Translations under genes and position numbers: made by a program | Notes under the pieces: model-generated | What the model saw: the letters and a program-made list of their open reading frames with translations, nothing else | The model's database searches: none | Told to the model about the DNA's origin: nothing | Shown: piece after piece, positions 51,901 to 58,371 of the stretch | Position numbering within the stretch: position 1 is the first letter of the stretch | Layout: the number at the start of each line of letters is the position of its first letter | Source: Rhizobacter sp. Root1221 | GTDB taxonomy: Bacteria; Pseudomonadota; Gammaproteobacteria; Burkholderiales; Burkholderiaceae_C | Assembly (NCBI RefSeq): GCF_001425785.1 | Contig: NZ_LMDI01000067.1 | Coordinates: 154,853 to 218,852, forward strand | Direction of reading: 5' to 3' | Length of the DNA stretch: 64,000 bases

Positions 51901-52063
51901 CGAGCGGCGCGAGTGGGCCGACCTGCCCATCATCGCGCTGACCGCCAAGGCGATGCCCGAAGACCGGGACCGATGCCTGCAGGCCGGCGCGAACGACTAT
52001 GTGGCCAAGCCAATCGACGCGGACAAGCTGACCTCGCTGTGCCGCGTGTGGATGCCCAGGTAG
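48974..52063 (+). CDS. Membrane GAF hybrid histidine kinase with three receivers
   Basis: A 1029-residue hybrid kinase. Three to four N-terminal membrane helices (about 17-110), a GAF domain (about 125-285), a long coiled coil of Gln/Glu/Leu (about 290-375), HisKA with MSHELRTPLNSS (phosphoacceptor His), HATPase with GTGLGLSIS, then a Pro/Ala linker and three receivers with Asp in ILLDVGLPD, MVMDLSLPD and VLMDIMMPEMDG. It starts a three-gene operon with cheR (5-base gap) and a receiver-kinase. This architecture acts as a multi-input phosphorelay hub. Confidence 0.9.
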   Translation: MTPDATMRTSSRDPVVHIATALALFVIFVVDLFTPVGYAEWALYLLPVALLLLQRRDWAPLAAALAATVLSVAGHLLSPEGTNPMLHAVNRVLGGSALWCLAVLVWQVLRTRRDVVELLWLQQGETTVSQQLIGERSPNAVADSAAQALCGVTGADTALVYRLDGQVLLRKGGHAYDPATAPERIAVPDGLVGQVARDGRPRVIHDVPPGHLPLVTASGRSTPGQVVLAPIKVDGVTSGVVELGFQPGGRDLATVIKLLDQVAEPIGVALRSALYRRRLEVLLQETQRQGESLQAQQEELRVSNEELEEQGRVLRESQARLEAQQVALERTNVQLEEQAQVLERQKLDLLAAQQTLHGKAEQLESASRYKSEFLANMSHELRTPLNSSLILSKLLADNKPHTLNPEQVKYAQAIHASNNDLLLLINDILDLSKIEAGHVELSIEPIAVADLLARLQSTFDPLARQKKLALSIDVAPGTPDALQTDGQRLQQILTNLLANGIKFTERGDVRLLVRPSAPGRIALEVRDSGLGIPKAQQQVIFEAFRQADGSTSRRFGGTGLGLSISRELAHRLGGGIQVDSEPGRGSSFTVDLPVVFDGEAAPAAAPPPAAPAASSASSPQAAPPVPGPGPDDRQHLSRPGRLILAVEDDPAFSSVLVNLAHELDFDCVIASDGEEGLRLARELQPNGILLDVGLPDQSGLTVLERLKRDGCTRHVPVHMVSGHERTQTALELGAIGYVLKPALREQLVTAIQGLHDCLQRAVRRVLVVEDDEELRRNLVLLLSADHVEIDAVGTVAEALARLASTTFDCMVMDLSLPDGSGDDLLEKMAAGVQYAFPPVIVYTGRALSGQDEQRLRRHSKSIIVKGARSPERLLDEVTLFLHSVESSLPPEQQRLLSQARERDSVLDGRRVLLAEDDVRNIFALSSVFEPLGARLEIARNGREALDRLEQGPPVDLVLMDIMMPEMDGITAMKHIRERREWADLPIIALTAKAMPEDRDRCLQAGANDYVAKPIDADKLTSLCRVWMPR

Positions 52064-52068
52064 ACGCA

Positions 52069-52908
52069 ATGGAAGAGCGCGCCGTGGACAAGGAAACCGC
52101 CCTGTTCGACATCGAGGTCAAGCTGATGCTGAAGGCCGTGTACCGCCGCTACCAGCACGACTTCCGCGACTATGCCGCGACGTCGCTGCGCCGCCGCATG
52201 CGCCAGGCGATGACCCGCTTCGGCTGTGACCGGATGTCGCAGTTGCAGGAGCGCGTGCTGCACGAGCCCGATGTGTTTGCGCAGATGCTGCAGTTCCTGA
52301 CCGTGCAGGTGAGCGAATTCTTCCGCGACCCGGACTACTTCGCTGCACTGCGCCACGAGGTGCTGCCGCTGCTGGCCACGTACCCGTCCATCAAGGTGTG
52401 GGTGGCCGGGTGCAGCAGCGGCGAGGAGGTGTGGTCCCTCGCCATCCTGCTGGCCGAGGAAAAGCTGCTCGACCGGGCGCTGATCTATGCCACCGACATC
52501 AACCCCGACGCGCTGCGAAGGGCCGAAGCCGGCGTGTACCCGCTCGAACGCATGGCGCTGTTCAACAAGAACTACCTTGCCGCCGGTGGCAAGGTGTCGC
52601 TGTCGGACTACTGCGAGGCAGCCTGCGACAGCGTCGTGTTCGACCGGACGCTGAAGAAGCATGTGGTCTTCGCCGACCACAGCCTGGCCACCGACACGGT
52701 ATTCTCCGAAGTGCACTTCGTGTCCTGCCGCAACGTGCTGATCTACTTCAACCGCGGCCTCCAGGACCGTGCCGTCGGCCTGTTCCGCGAGTCCCTCGTG
52801 CGCCGCGGGTTCCTGGGCCTCGGCGGCAAGGAAACCCTCCAGTTCGGCGCCCACGCGAAGGCGTTTGCGCCGCTCATGATGGCCGAACGCCTGTACCGCC
52901 GGGTCTGA
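52069..52908 (+). CDS. CheR-type protein-glutamate methyltransferase
   Basis: A 279-residue CheR: an N-terminal helical domain (FRDYAATSLRRRMRQAMTRFG), an AdoMet-binding motif VWVAGCSSGEEVWSLAILL, TDINPDALRRAEAG and FVSCRNVLIYFN. It lacks the TPR or PAS extensions of other CheR proteins. No CheB or chemoreceptor is nearby. It is embedded between two kinase genes, so it probably serves a non-flagellar signalling array or kinase regulation. Confidence 0.88.
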   Translation: MEERAVDKETALFDIEVKLMLKAVYRRYQHDFRDYAATSLRRRMRQAMTRFGCDRMSQLQERVLHEPDVFAQMLQFLTVQVSEFFRDPDYFAALRHEVLPLLATYPSIKVWVAGCSSGEEVWSLAILLAEEKLLDRALIYATDINPDALRRAEAGVYPLERMALFNKNYLAAGGKVSLSDYCEAACDSVVFDRTLKKHVVFADHSLATDTVFSEVHFVSCRNVLIYFNRGLQDRAVGLFRESLVRRGFLGLGGKETLQFGAHAKAFAPLMMAERLYRRV

Positions 52909-52959
52909 ACCATGAAGCACCCCCTCTGCTGTGTGCCCATCCAATCCCAGGGAACCGCC

Positions 52960-54072
52960 ATGAACCAACCACCTGAAGTCAATGTGCTGGTCGTCGACGA
53001 TGTTGCGCAGAACCTGCTCGCCCTCGAGGCCCTGCTCGCGCGCCCGGGCATCCGCCTCCTGAAGGCGGGTTCGGGCGCCGAGGCGCTGGAACTGCTGCTG
53101 AACCACGACGTGGCCCTGGCCCTGCTCGACGTGCAGATGCCCGAGATCGACGGCTTCGCGCTCGCGGAACTGATGCGCGGCGCCGAACGCACCCGGCACA
53201 TCCCGATCATGTTCCTCACCGCCGCGTCACAAGACCAGCAGCGCACCTTCCGAGGCTACGAGGCCGGCGCGGTGGACTTCCTCTACAAGCCGCTCGAGCC
53301 GCACGTGCTCGCCAGCAAGGTAGCCGTGTTCGTGGACCTCTACGTTCAACGGCAGCGGCTGCAGCAGCAGATCGTGGAAGTGCAGCGCCTGCGCAAGCTC
53401 AACGAGATGATGACCGCGGTGCTGACCCACGACCTGCGCACACCGCTGATGGCCATTGCCCTCAGCGCCGAGATCGTGCACCGGCGCGGCCACGAGGAGG
53501 CGATCCAGAAGGCCGGCATGCGCATCAAATCGAGCAGCTCCCGCATGGCACGCACCATCGACCACCTGCTGAACTTCTCGCGCGTCCGCACCGGCATCGC
53601 CAGCATCTCGCCGAAGATGGCCGACCTCGGCACGCTCTGCGCGGGTGTCGTGGCCGAGGTGCTCGAGGTGCGCCCCAACGTGCACATCGACGTGCAATGC
53701 GAGGGTGACCTGACCGGCAGCTTCGACACCGACCGGCTGAGCCAGGTGTTCTCGAACCTGATCGGCACCGCGCTCGAACACGCCGGTGAAGGCGTGCCCG
53801 TCACCGTGCGGCTGGAGGGCTCCCACAAGGACCGCCTCAACGCCCACGTCGGGTTCGCCACGGTCTTGAGCGACGAGGTGCAGGCGGAGCTTTTCGCACC
53901 CATCCTGTCCGCGAACGGCAAGGACGGCCTGCGCAACACCCTCGGTGCAGGCCTCGCCATCGTGGACCAGGGCATCAGCGCCCACGGCGGCTCCATCGTG
54001 GCGCGCTCCAACGCCGCCGAGGGCACGCTGTTCGAATTCCTGATTCCGCGCAGCGAACGCGCGATCCACTGA
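52960..54072 (+). CDS. Receiver-histidine kinase fusion
   Basis: A 370-residue protein with an N-terminal receiver (VVDDVAQNLLALEALL; Asp in ALLDVQMPEIDG; Lys in YKPLEP), a HisKA with VLTHDLRTPLMA and an HATPase-like domain. The N box (SNLIGTALEHA) is weak, with Gly-Thr in place of the usual Asn, and the G box reads LGAGLAIVDQG. Kinase activity may be reduced. The ATG at 52960 with AGGGAA is preferred over 52912. It is last in the kinase-cheR operon and convergent with topoisomerase IB by a single base. Confidence 0.85.
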   Translation: MNQPPEVNVLVVDDVAQNLLALEALLARPGIRLLKAGSGAEALELLLNHDVALALLDVQMPEIDGFALAELMRGAERTRHIPIMFLTAASQDQQRTFRGYEAGAVDFLYKPLEPHVLASKVAVFVDLYVQRQRLQQQIVEVQRLRKLNEMMTAVLTHDLRTPLMAIALSAEIVHRRGHEEAIQKAGMRIKSSSSRMARTIDHLLNFSRVRTGIASISPKMADLGTLCAGVVAEVLEVRPNVHIDVQCEGDLTGSFDTDRLSQVFSNLIGTALEHAGEGVPVTVRLEGSHKDRLNAHVGFATVLSDEVQAELFAPILSANGKDGLRNTLGAGLAIVDQGISAHGGSIVARSNAAEGTLFEFLIPRSERAIH

Positions 54073-54073
54073 C

Positions 54074-55132
54074 TCACGCCCCGCCCGCGGCCAGGAAACA
54101 CAACAGCTCGCGCTCGGCCGCCGCGAGGCCACGGCGCGCCGGTTTGCCGGCCGCTGCGGCCAGGCAGCGCGCCAGGCTTCCGGCCAGCGCCGCGTCCAGC
54201 ACGCCGGGGTGCACGTAGGACTTGCGGCACACCGCGACCGTGTTGCCGAGTCGGCTGGCGACATCGGCCAACACCTCGTTGATGCGCGACTTGGTGGCGG
54301 GCTCGTCCACGGCCTGGGCCAGTTCATGCAGCGCATGGGCACTGGCGTGCCAGGTGCGGAAGTCCTTCGCGGTGAAGTCGGCTCCGCCGCAGGCGCGCAG
54401 GTAGTCATTGACGTCCTGCGAGGACACCACACACGCCGTGCCGTCCGCGGCGGCGTACTGGAACAACTCCTGGCCGGGCATGGCCTGGCAGCGGCGCACG
54501 ACCTTCGCGACGCGCGGATCATCCACTGACACCTCGTGCACGACACCGCTCTTGCCCTTGAACCGCAGCCTCAGCACGCTGCCCGACACTTGGGCGTGCC
54601 GGTTGCGCAGCGTGGTGAGTCCGTACGACCCGTTGGTGCGCGCATAGACGTCGTTTCCCACGCGCACGAGCGTGGTGTCGAGCAGGCGCACGACGGTGGC
54701 CAGCACCGTGTCGCGCGCCACGCCGCTGCCCGGCTTGGCGGCCAGGTCGCGGCGCACACGCGCCCGGATGCGCGGCAGCGCCTGGCCGAACTGCAGCATG
54801 CGGCCGAATTTGTCGGCGTCGCGTGCCACTCGCCAATCGGGGTGGTAGCGGTACTGCTTTCGGCCGCGGGCATCGCGGCCGGTGGCCTGCAGGTGGCCAT
54901 CGGGGCGTGGACAGATCCACACCCGTGTGTAGGCCGGTGGGATCGCGAGGCGTCGGATGCGGTCGAGTTCACCAGGATCGCGGAGGCGCTGGCCACCCGG
55001 TGCCCGGTACGAGAAACCCGAGCCATGGCGCTGGCGGCTGATGCCGGGCACGTCGTCGCAGACGTACACGAGCCCCGTCGGCGCGGTGGCCGATGTCAGG
55101 CCGGTTCGGCGGGGACCTCGAGCGACGGGCAT
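54074..55132 (-). CDS. DNA topoisomerase IB
   Basis: A 352-residue bacterial/poxvirus-type topoisomerase IB that relaxes supercoils through a 3'-phosphotyrosine. The N-terminal domain includes GFSYRAPGG and RLAIPPAYTRVWICP; the catalytic domain includes GNDVYARTNGSYGLTTLRNRH, KDFRTWHASA and the active-site Tyr in SYVHP near residue 308. The start at 55132 gives the usual length. Such genes often sit in stress-response clusters, as here. Confidence 0.92.
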   Translation of the reverse strand: MPVARGPRRTGLTSATAPTGLVYVCDDVPGISRQRHGSGFSYRAPGGQRLRDPGELDRIRRLAIPPAYTRVWICPRPDGHLQATGRDARGRKQYRYHPDWRVARDADKFGRMLQFGQALPRIRARVRRDLAAKPGSGVARDTVLATVVRLLDTTLVRVGNDVYARTNGSYGLTTLRNRHAQVSGSVLRLRFKGKSGVVHEVSVDDPRVAKVVRRCQAMPGQELFQYAAADGTACVVSSQDVNDYLRACGGADFTAKDFRTWHASAHALHELAQAVDEPATKSRINEVLADVASRLGNTVAVCRKSYVHPGVLDAALAGSLARCLAAAAGKPARRGLAAAERELLCFLAAGGA

Positions 55133-55305
55133 CGGCGCACGACGCGCTCGGCCTGGCCGCAGGAATCCCGGTCGCAAACGCCTGCGTGGCTGCACGTGGA
55201 AGTGGGCACCGCCGGTTCGGCGGCATCGGCAAGACTGGTTGCTTCGCCTTCGGCACGCAGGCGCCATGACGTTGGCAATGGCACGGGAATCGTCTGGACA
55301 GTCAT
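55096..55305 (-). CDS. Possible small Cys-containing protein overlapping topoisomerase start
   Basis: A 69-residue frame starting MTVQTIPVPLPTSWRLRAEG, with four Cys in a CxxxxxC/C spacing in its second half (CSHAGVCDRDSC) and a final RRCPS. It overlaps the topoisomerase start by 37 bases. Codon third positions are moderately GC-rich. There is no clear ribosome-binding site, so it may be spurious. Confidence 0.35.
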   Translation of the reverse strand: MTVQTIPVPLPTSWRLRAEGEATSLADAAEPAVPTSTCSHAGVCDRDSCGQAERVVRRCPSLEVPAEPA

Positions 55306-55409
55306 GTGGGAGATGGCTTTCGAGGCGAAGTTCTCGGGGCCGCCGGACGCCCTGGGGCGCACGGCGGCGAAAGGGTCAGGAAAAGTGCGAGGGCATGTCA
55401 AGGGCCGAT

Positions 55410-55607
55410 TCAGCGTTGCTTGTTGCTGCTGTCACTGCCTTGCTGGTCGCTGCGTTGCGGCGAGCGCGTTCCGCCCTGCTGCTGAACGTTCGGATCCGGG
55501 TGCTTCTGGCCGCTCTGCTGGTCCTGCTGGCGCGGGGCCTGCTGCGACGGTTGCTGCTTCTGCTGGTCCTTCTGCTGATCCTGGTTCGGGCGATTCTGCT
55601 GGGTCAT
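55410..55607 (-). CDS. Gln-rich hydrophilic small protein
   Basis: A 65-residue protein, about one third Gln with many Asp, Lys, Ser and Pro and no hydrophobic core (MTQQNRPNQDQQKDQQKQQ), so intrinsically disordered. A clear GGAG ribosome-binding site precedes the ATG. Its composition recalls small hydrophilic stress peptides. It lies between a receiver gene and topoisomerase IB on the same strand. Function unknown. Confidence 0.65.
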   Translation of the reverse strand: MTQQNRPNQDQQKDQQKQQPSQQAPRQQDQQSGQKHPDPNVQQQGGTRSPQRSDQQGSDSSNKQR

Positions 55608-55682
55608 GAAATACTCCTTCAGAGATGCGTGCGGATCGCACATTGGATACACGGCAAGCTGCATGCCCGCGGGCTCAGCCAA

Positions 55683-56057
55683 TCAGGTCAACGAGTCGGA
55701 CCGGACCAACGCGAAAAGCGCATCGGGCTCGACGGGTTTGAGCAGGTGATGCGCAAAACCGGCCTCCCTCGCCAGGCGGATGTCCGCTGCACGGCCGTAG
55801 CCGCTCAGGGCAATCAGCAGCGGCGCGGGTTCCATCCGCAGCGCCATCACCTGCCGTGCGAGTTCGTAGCCGTCCATGTCGGGCAGGCCGATGTCGAGCA
55901 CCATGGTGTCGGGCCCCCAGGTGCGGGCCTCCGCGAGCGCGGCCCGTCCGCTGTGGGCGGTGTGCACCTCGTGCCCCTCGATCTCCAGCAGTACGGCCAC
56001 GGCATCCGCCGCGTCAGGGTTGTCGTCGACGACCAGGATGCGCCTGCCCGTTGTCAT
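55683..56057 (-). CDS. Single-domain response regulator
   Basis: A 124-residue receiver: VVDDNPDAAD, phosphoacceptor Asp in MVLDIGLPDMDG, Ser in ALSGYG and Lys in LLKPVEP. No output domain. It follows the PA2169-family gene by 30 bases on the same strand. A partner kinase could be the one at 58372, which ends in a degenerate receiver. Confidence 0.9.
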   Translation of the reverse strand: MTTGRRILVVDDNPDAADAVAVLLEIEGHEVHTAHSGRAALAEARTWGPDTMVLDIGLPDMDGYELARQVMALRMEPAPLLIALSGYGRAADIRLAREAGFAHHLLKPVEPDALFALVRSDSLT

Positions 56058-56087
56058 GGAGACCGTCCGTTCGTTCGGGTTGCAGGG

Positions 56088-56549
56088 TCAGCCGTTGGCG
56101 CGCACGCTGTCGCGCAGGCGCTTGATCTGGTCGTGGTTGGCCTGCACACCCAACTGCTGCCGGGCGACCAGCGCACGCAGTGGTTCGGGCAACGTGCCTT
56201 CGCGCAGCGCGGCGCGGTAGCGGGCCAGGGCCGCGTCTTCGCCGCGCTCGCATTCGTCGAGCATCGCCTGGTCGGTGTAGCCCGCAAGCGACCCGCGCAA
56301 GGCCACCCAGCCGCGGTGCAACGAACCGGACGTGGTGCCGCTGCTGTCGGGCTCTCCGCCGTACTGCACGACGTAGGGGGCCAGTTCCTCGATGGCTTGC
56401 TTGCACTCGGCGGCGCGCTGCGTGAACAGGCGGCGCAGTTCGCTCGACTGGACACGTTCTGCGCAAGCGGTGAAGCCCAGTTCACCGTCACGGCTCGTGG
56501 CAATGAGGTCGTTCAAGGTGTCGACGATGTCGTCATTGGTGTTGCTCAT
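56088..56549 (-). CDS. PA2169-family four-helix-bundle protein (DUF2383)
   Basis: A 153-residue ferritin-like helical protein. NDDIVDTLNDLIATSRDGELGF, SSELRRLFTQRAAECKQAIEEL, RGWVALRGSLAGYTDQAMLDECERGEDAALARYR and LRALVARQQLGVQANHDQIKRLRD are the family's conserved segments. These proteins are stress-induced and of unknown biochemistry. GGAG lies before the ATG at 56549. It is divergent from rpoN. Confidence 0.88.
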   Translation of the reverse strand: MSNTNDDIVDTLNDLIATSRDGELGFTACAERVQSSELRRLFTQRAAECKQAIEELAPYVVQYGGEPDSSGTTSGSLHRGWVALRGSLAGYTDQAMLDECERGEDAALARYRAALREGTLPEPLRALVARQQLGVQANHDQIKRLRDSVRANG

Positions 56550-56749
56550 GGGAGGCTCCTGGATCCGTGGCGTGTGAGGCGCCGGTGGTGGGGACGCTCC
56601 GTCCGTGCGAAGCGCTGGGGCGGGCAACGCCGCCTCCAACCTGACAGGCAGGCGGCGTGCCCGGGGCGCCGCCGGACCACCGGCGCGCCCTCAATGCCCC
56701 TGCAAAGCTTGCGGCAATGGTTACGGGATGCCGCAGGACGAAGCGATGC

Positions 56750-56774
56750 AAACCCAGGGGAAAACCCTGGGTTT
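56750..56774. promoter_or_regulatory. 10-bp inverted repeat upstream of the sigma-54 promoter
   Basis: AAACCCAGGG-GAAAA-CCCTGGGTTT, perfect arms, lies 27 bases before the -24 element. A second repeat GCGGCA/TGCCGC is at 56711-56734. They may be activator (enhancer-binding protein) sites. The 335-base gap from 56550 to 56884 otherwise holds only the promoter at 56802. Confidence 0.45.
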
Positions 56775-56801
56775 CGCAGGCGTTTTCAGCCGTTTGACGG
56801 A

Positions 56802-56817
56802 TGGCACGGGGGTTGCA
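56802..56817 (+). promoter_or_regulatory. Consensus sigma-54 (-24/-12) promoter before rpoN
   Basis: TGGCACG-GGGG-TTGCA, an exact match to TGGCACG-N4-TTGCW. It is 67 bases before the rpoN start, on the same strand, with inverted repeats upstream where an NtrC-type activator could bind. Confidence 0.82.
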
Positions 56818-56884
56818 GTTCGTTTCATCTGACAACAGTTGTGGGGCTCGTGCCCACACACCTGCCACGAGGAGGCCCCATTCG

Positions 56885-58279
56885 ATGACAGCCCCGGCGC
56901 TCAGAATTGAACACCGACAGCAGCAGTCCCTGACCCCGCGGCTGCAGCAGGCCGTGCGCCTGCTGCAGCTGTCGTCGCTGGACTTCGCCCAGGAGGTGCA
57001 TGCGGCGCTCGACAAGAACCCGTTCCTGGAGACGGACGAGGGCGACGTGCCCGGAGCGGCACCGGCCGTTGCCGTGCCCGACATGGCGTCCGACATCGGC
57101 GAGGCCCCCGCGCCCAACGAGGGCTGGGCGAGCACCTCATCCATCGATCGCCGCGCGGGCGCATCGGGGAGCGACGTGTCCGCGCTCGATTTCCTGGCGG
57201 CGGACGTGGGCCTGCGCGAGCACCTGCACCGCCAGCTCAACGTGCTGCCCCTGACCCCGCGAGACCAGTTGCTGGCCGCCACGATCGTCGAATCGCTCGA
57301 CGACGACGGCTACCTGCGAACGGCCCTGCCCGAACTGGCCGGGCTGACCGGGTTGTCGCCGTCCCCGTGCGAAATGTCGACCGCACTCAAGCGTGTGCAG
57401 TCCCTCGACCCCGACGGCGTGGGAGCGCGCAACGTGGCCGAGTGCCTGCTGCTGCAAATGCCCGACATCGAGGACCCGGAGGTGCGCGGCCTTGCCTCGC
57501 GCATCGTCTCCCAGCACCTCGACCGCCTCGCCCACCACGATGTGGCCGGCCTCGCAAAAGCGCTGGAGGCCTCGGCCAGCGACGTGGCGCACGCCTGCGA
57601 ACGCATCCGCCACCTCGACCCGCGGCCGGGCTGGCGCCATGGCAGCGCCGACGTTCAGTACCTGACACCCGACGTGGTGGTGCGCCGCGTGCGCGGCACC
57701 TGGCGTGCCACGCTGAACCCTGCCATCGTGCCACGGGTGAAGCTCAACCAGGCCTACGCCCGCCTGTTCCAGCAGCACCGCGACGCACGGCACGGCGAAC
57801 TCGCCGCCAGCCTCCAGGAGGCCCGCTGGACCGTGCGCAACGTCAAGCAGCGCTTCTCGACGATCCTCAAGGTCACCGAGGCCATCCTGAAGCGGCAGCA
57901 CCACTTCCTCGAGTACGGGCCGCTCGCGATGAAACCACTCGGCCTGAAGGAGATCGCAGATGAAGTGGGCCTGCACGAGTCCACGGTGTCCCGGGTCACC
58001 AACAACAAGTACATGTCCACCCCGTCCGGTGTGTTCGAGTTGAAGTACTTCTTCTCCCGCGCCATGGTCACGGCAAGCGGCAGCACCTGCTCCGCCACCG
58101 CGATCCGCGGCGTCATCAAGGAAATGATCGATGGCGAGAGTCCATCGCAACCGCTGTCCGATCCGGAGATCGCACGGCGGCTGCTGCGCCAGGGGCTGAC
58201 CGTCGCGCGCCGCACCGTCACCAAATACCGGCAGTTGCTGAAGGTGGCGCCGGTGGAACGGCGGCGCAAGCATGCGTGA
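56885..58279 (+). CDS. rpoN: RNA polymerase sigma-54 factor
   Basis: A 464-residue sigma-54. Region I is Gln/Leu-rich (HRQQQSLTPRLQQAVRLLQLSSLDFAQEV), then an acidic region II, the core-binding domain, an HTH (KEIADEVGLHESTVSRVTNNKYM) and the RpoN box ARRTVTKYRQ at residues 441-450. GAGGAGG precedes the ATG. The usual rpoN neighbours (lptB, hpf, ptsN) are absent, so this may be a second, specialised copy. A consensus sigma-54 promoter upstream implies sigma-54-dependent expression of sigma-54 itself. Confidence 0.93.
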   Translation: MTAPALRIEHRQQQSLTPRLQQAVRLLQLSSLDFAQEVHAALDKNPFLETDEGDVPGAAPAVAVPDMASDIGEAPAPNEGWASTSSIDRRAGASGSDVSALDFLAADVGLREHLHRQLNVLPLTPRDQLLAATIVESLDDDGYLRTALPELAGLTGLSPSPCEMSTALKRVQSLDPDGVGARNVAECLLLQMPDIEDPEVRGLASRIVSQHLDRLAHHDVAGLAKALEASASDVAHACERIRHLDPRPGWRHGSADVQYLTPDVVVRRVRGTWRATLNPAIVPRVKLNQAYARLFQQHRDARHGELAASLQEARWTVRNVKQRFSTILKVTEAILKRQHHFLEYGPLAMKPLGLKEIADEVGLHESTVSRVTNNKYMSTPSGVFELKYFFSRAMVTASGSTCSATAIRGVIKEMIDGESPSQPLSDPEIARRLLRQGLTVARRTVTKYRQLLKVAPVERRRKHA

Positions 58280-58371
58280 CCGCCGTCCCGCCCATTGGGC
58301 ATGCCGATTGCCGAAACTTGCCAACGCGCCCGCATGTGCCGGGCCGACAGACACACCCGGGGAGTGAGCCA

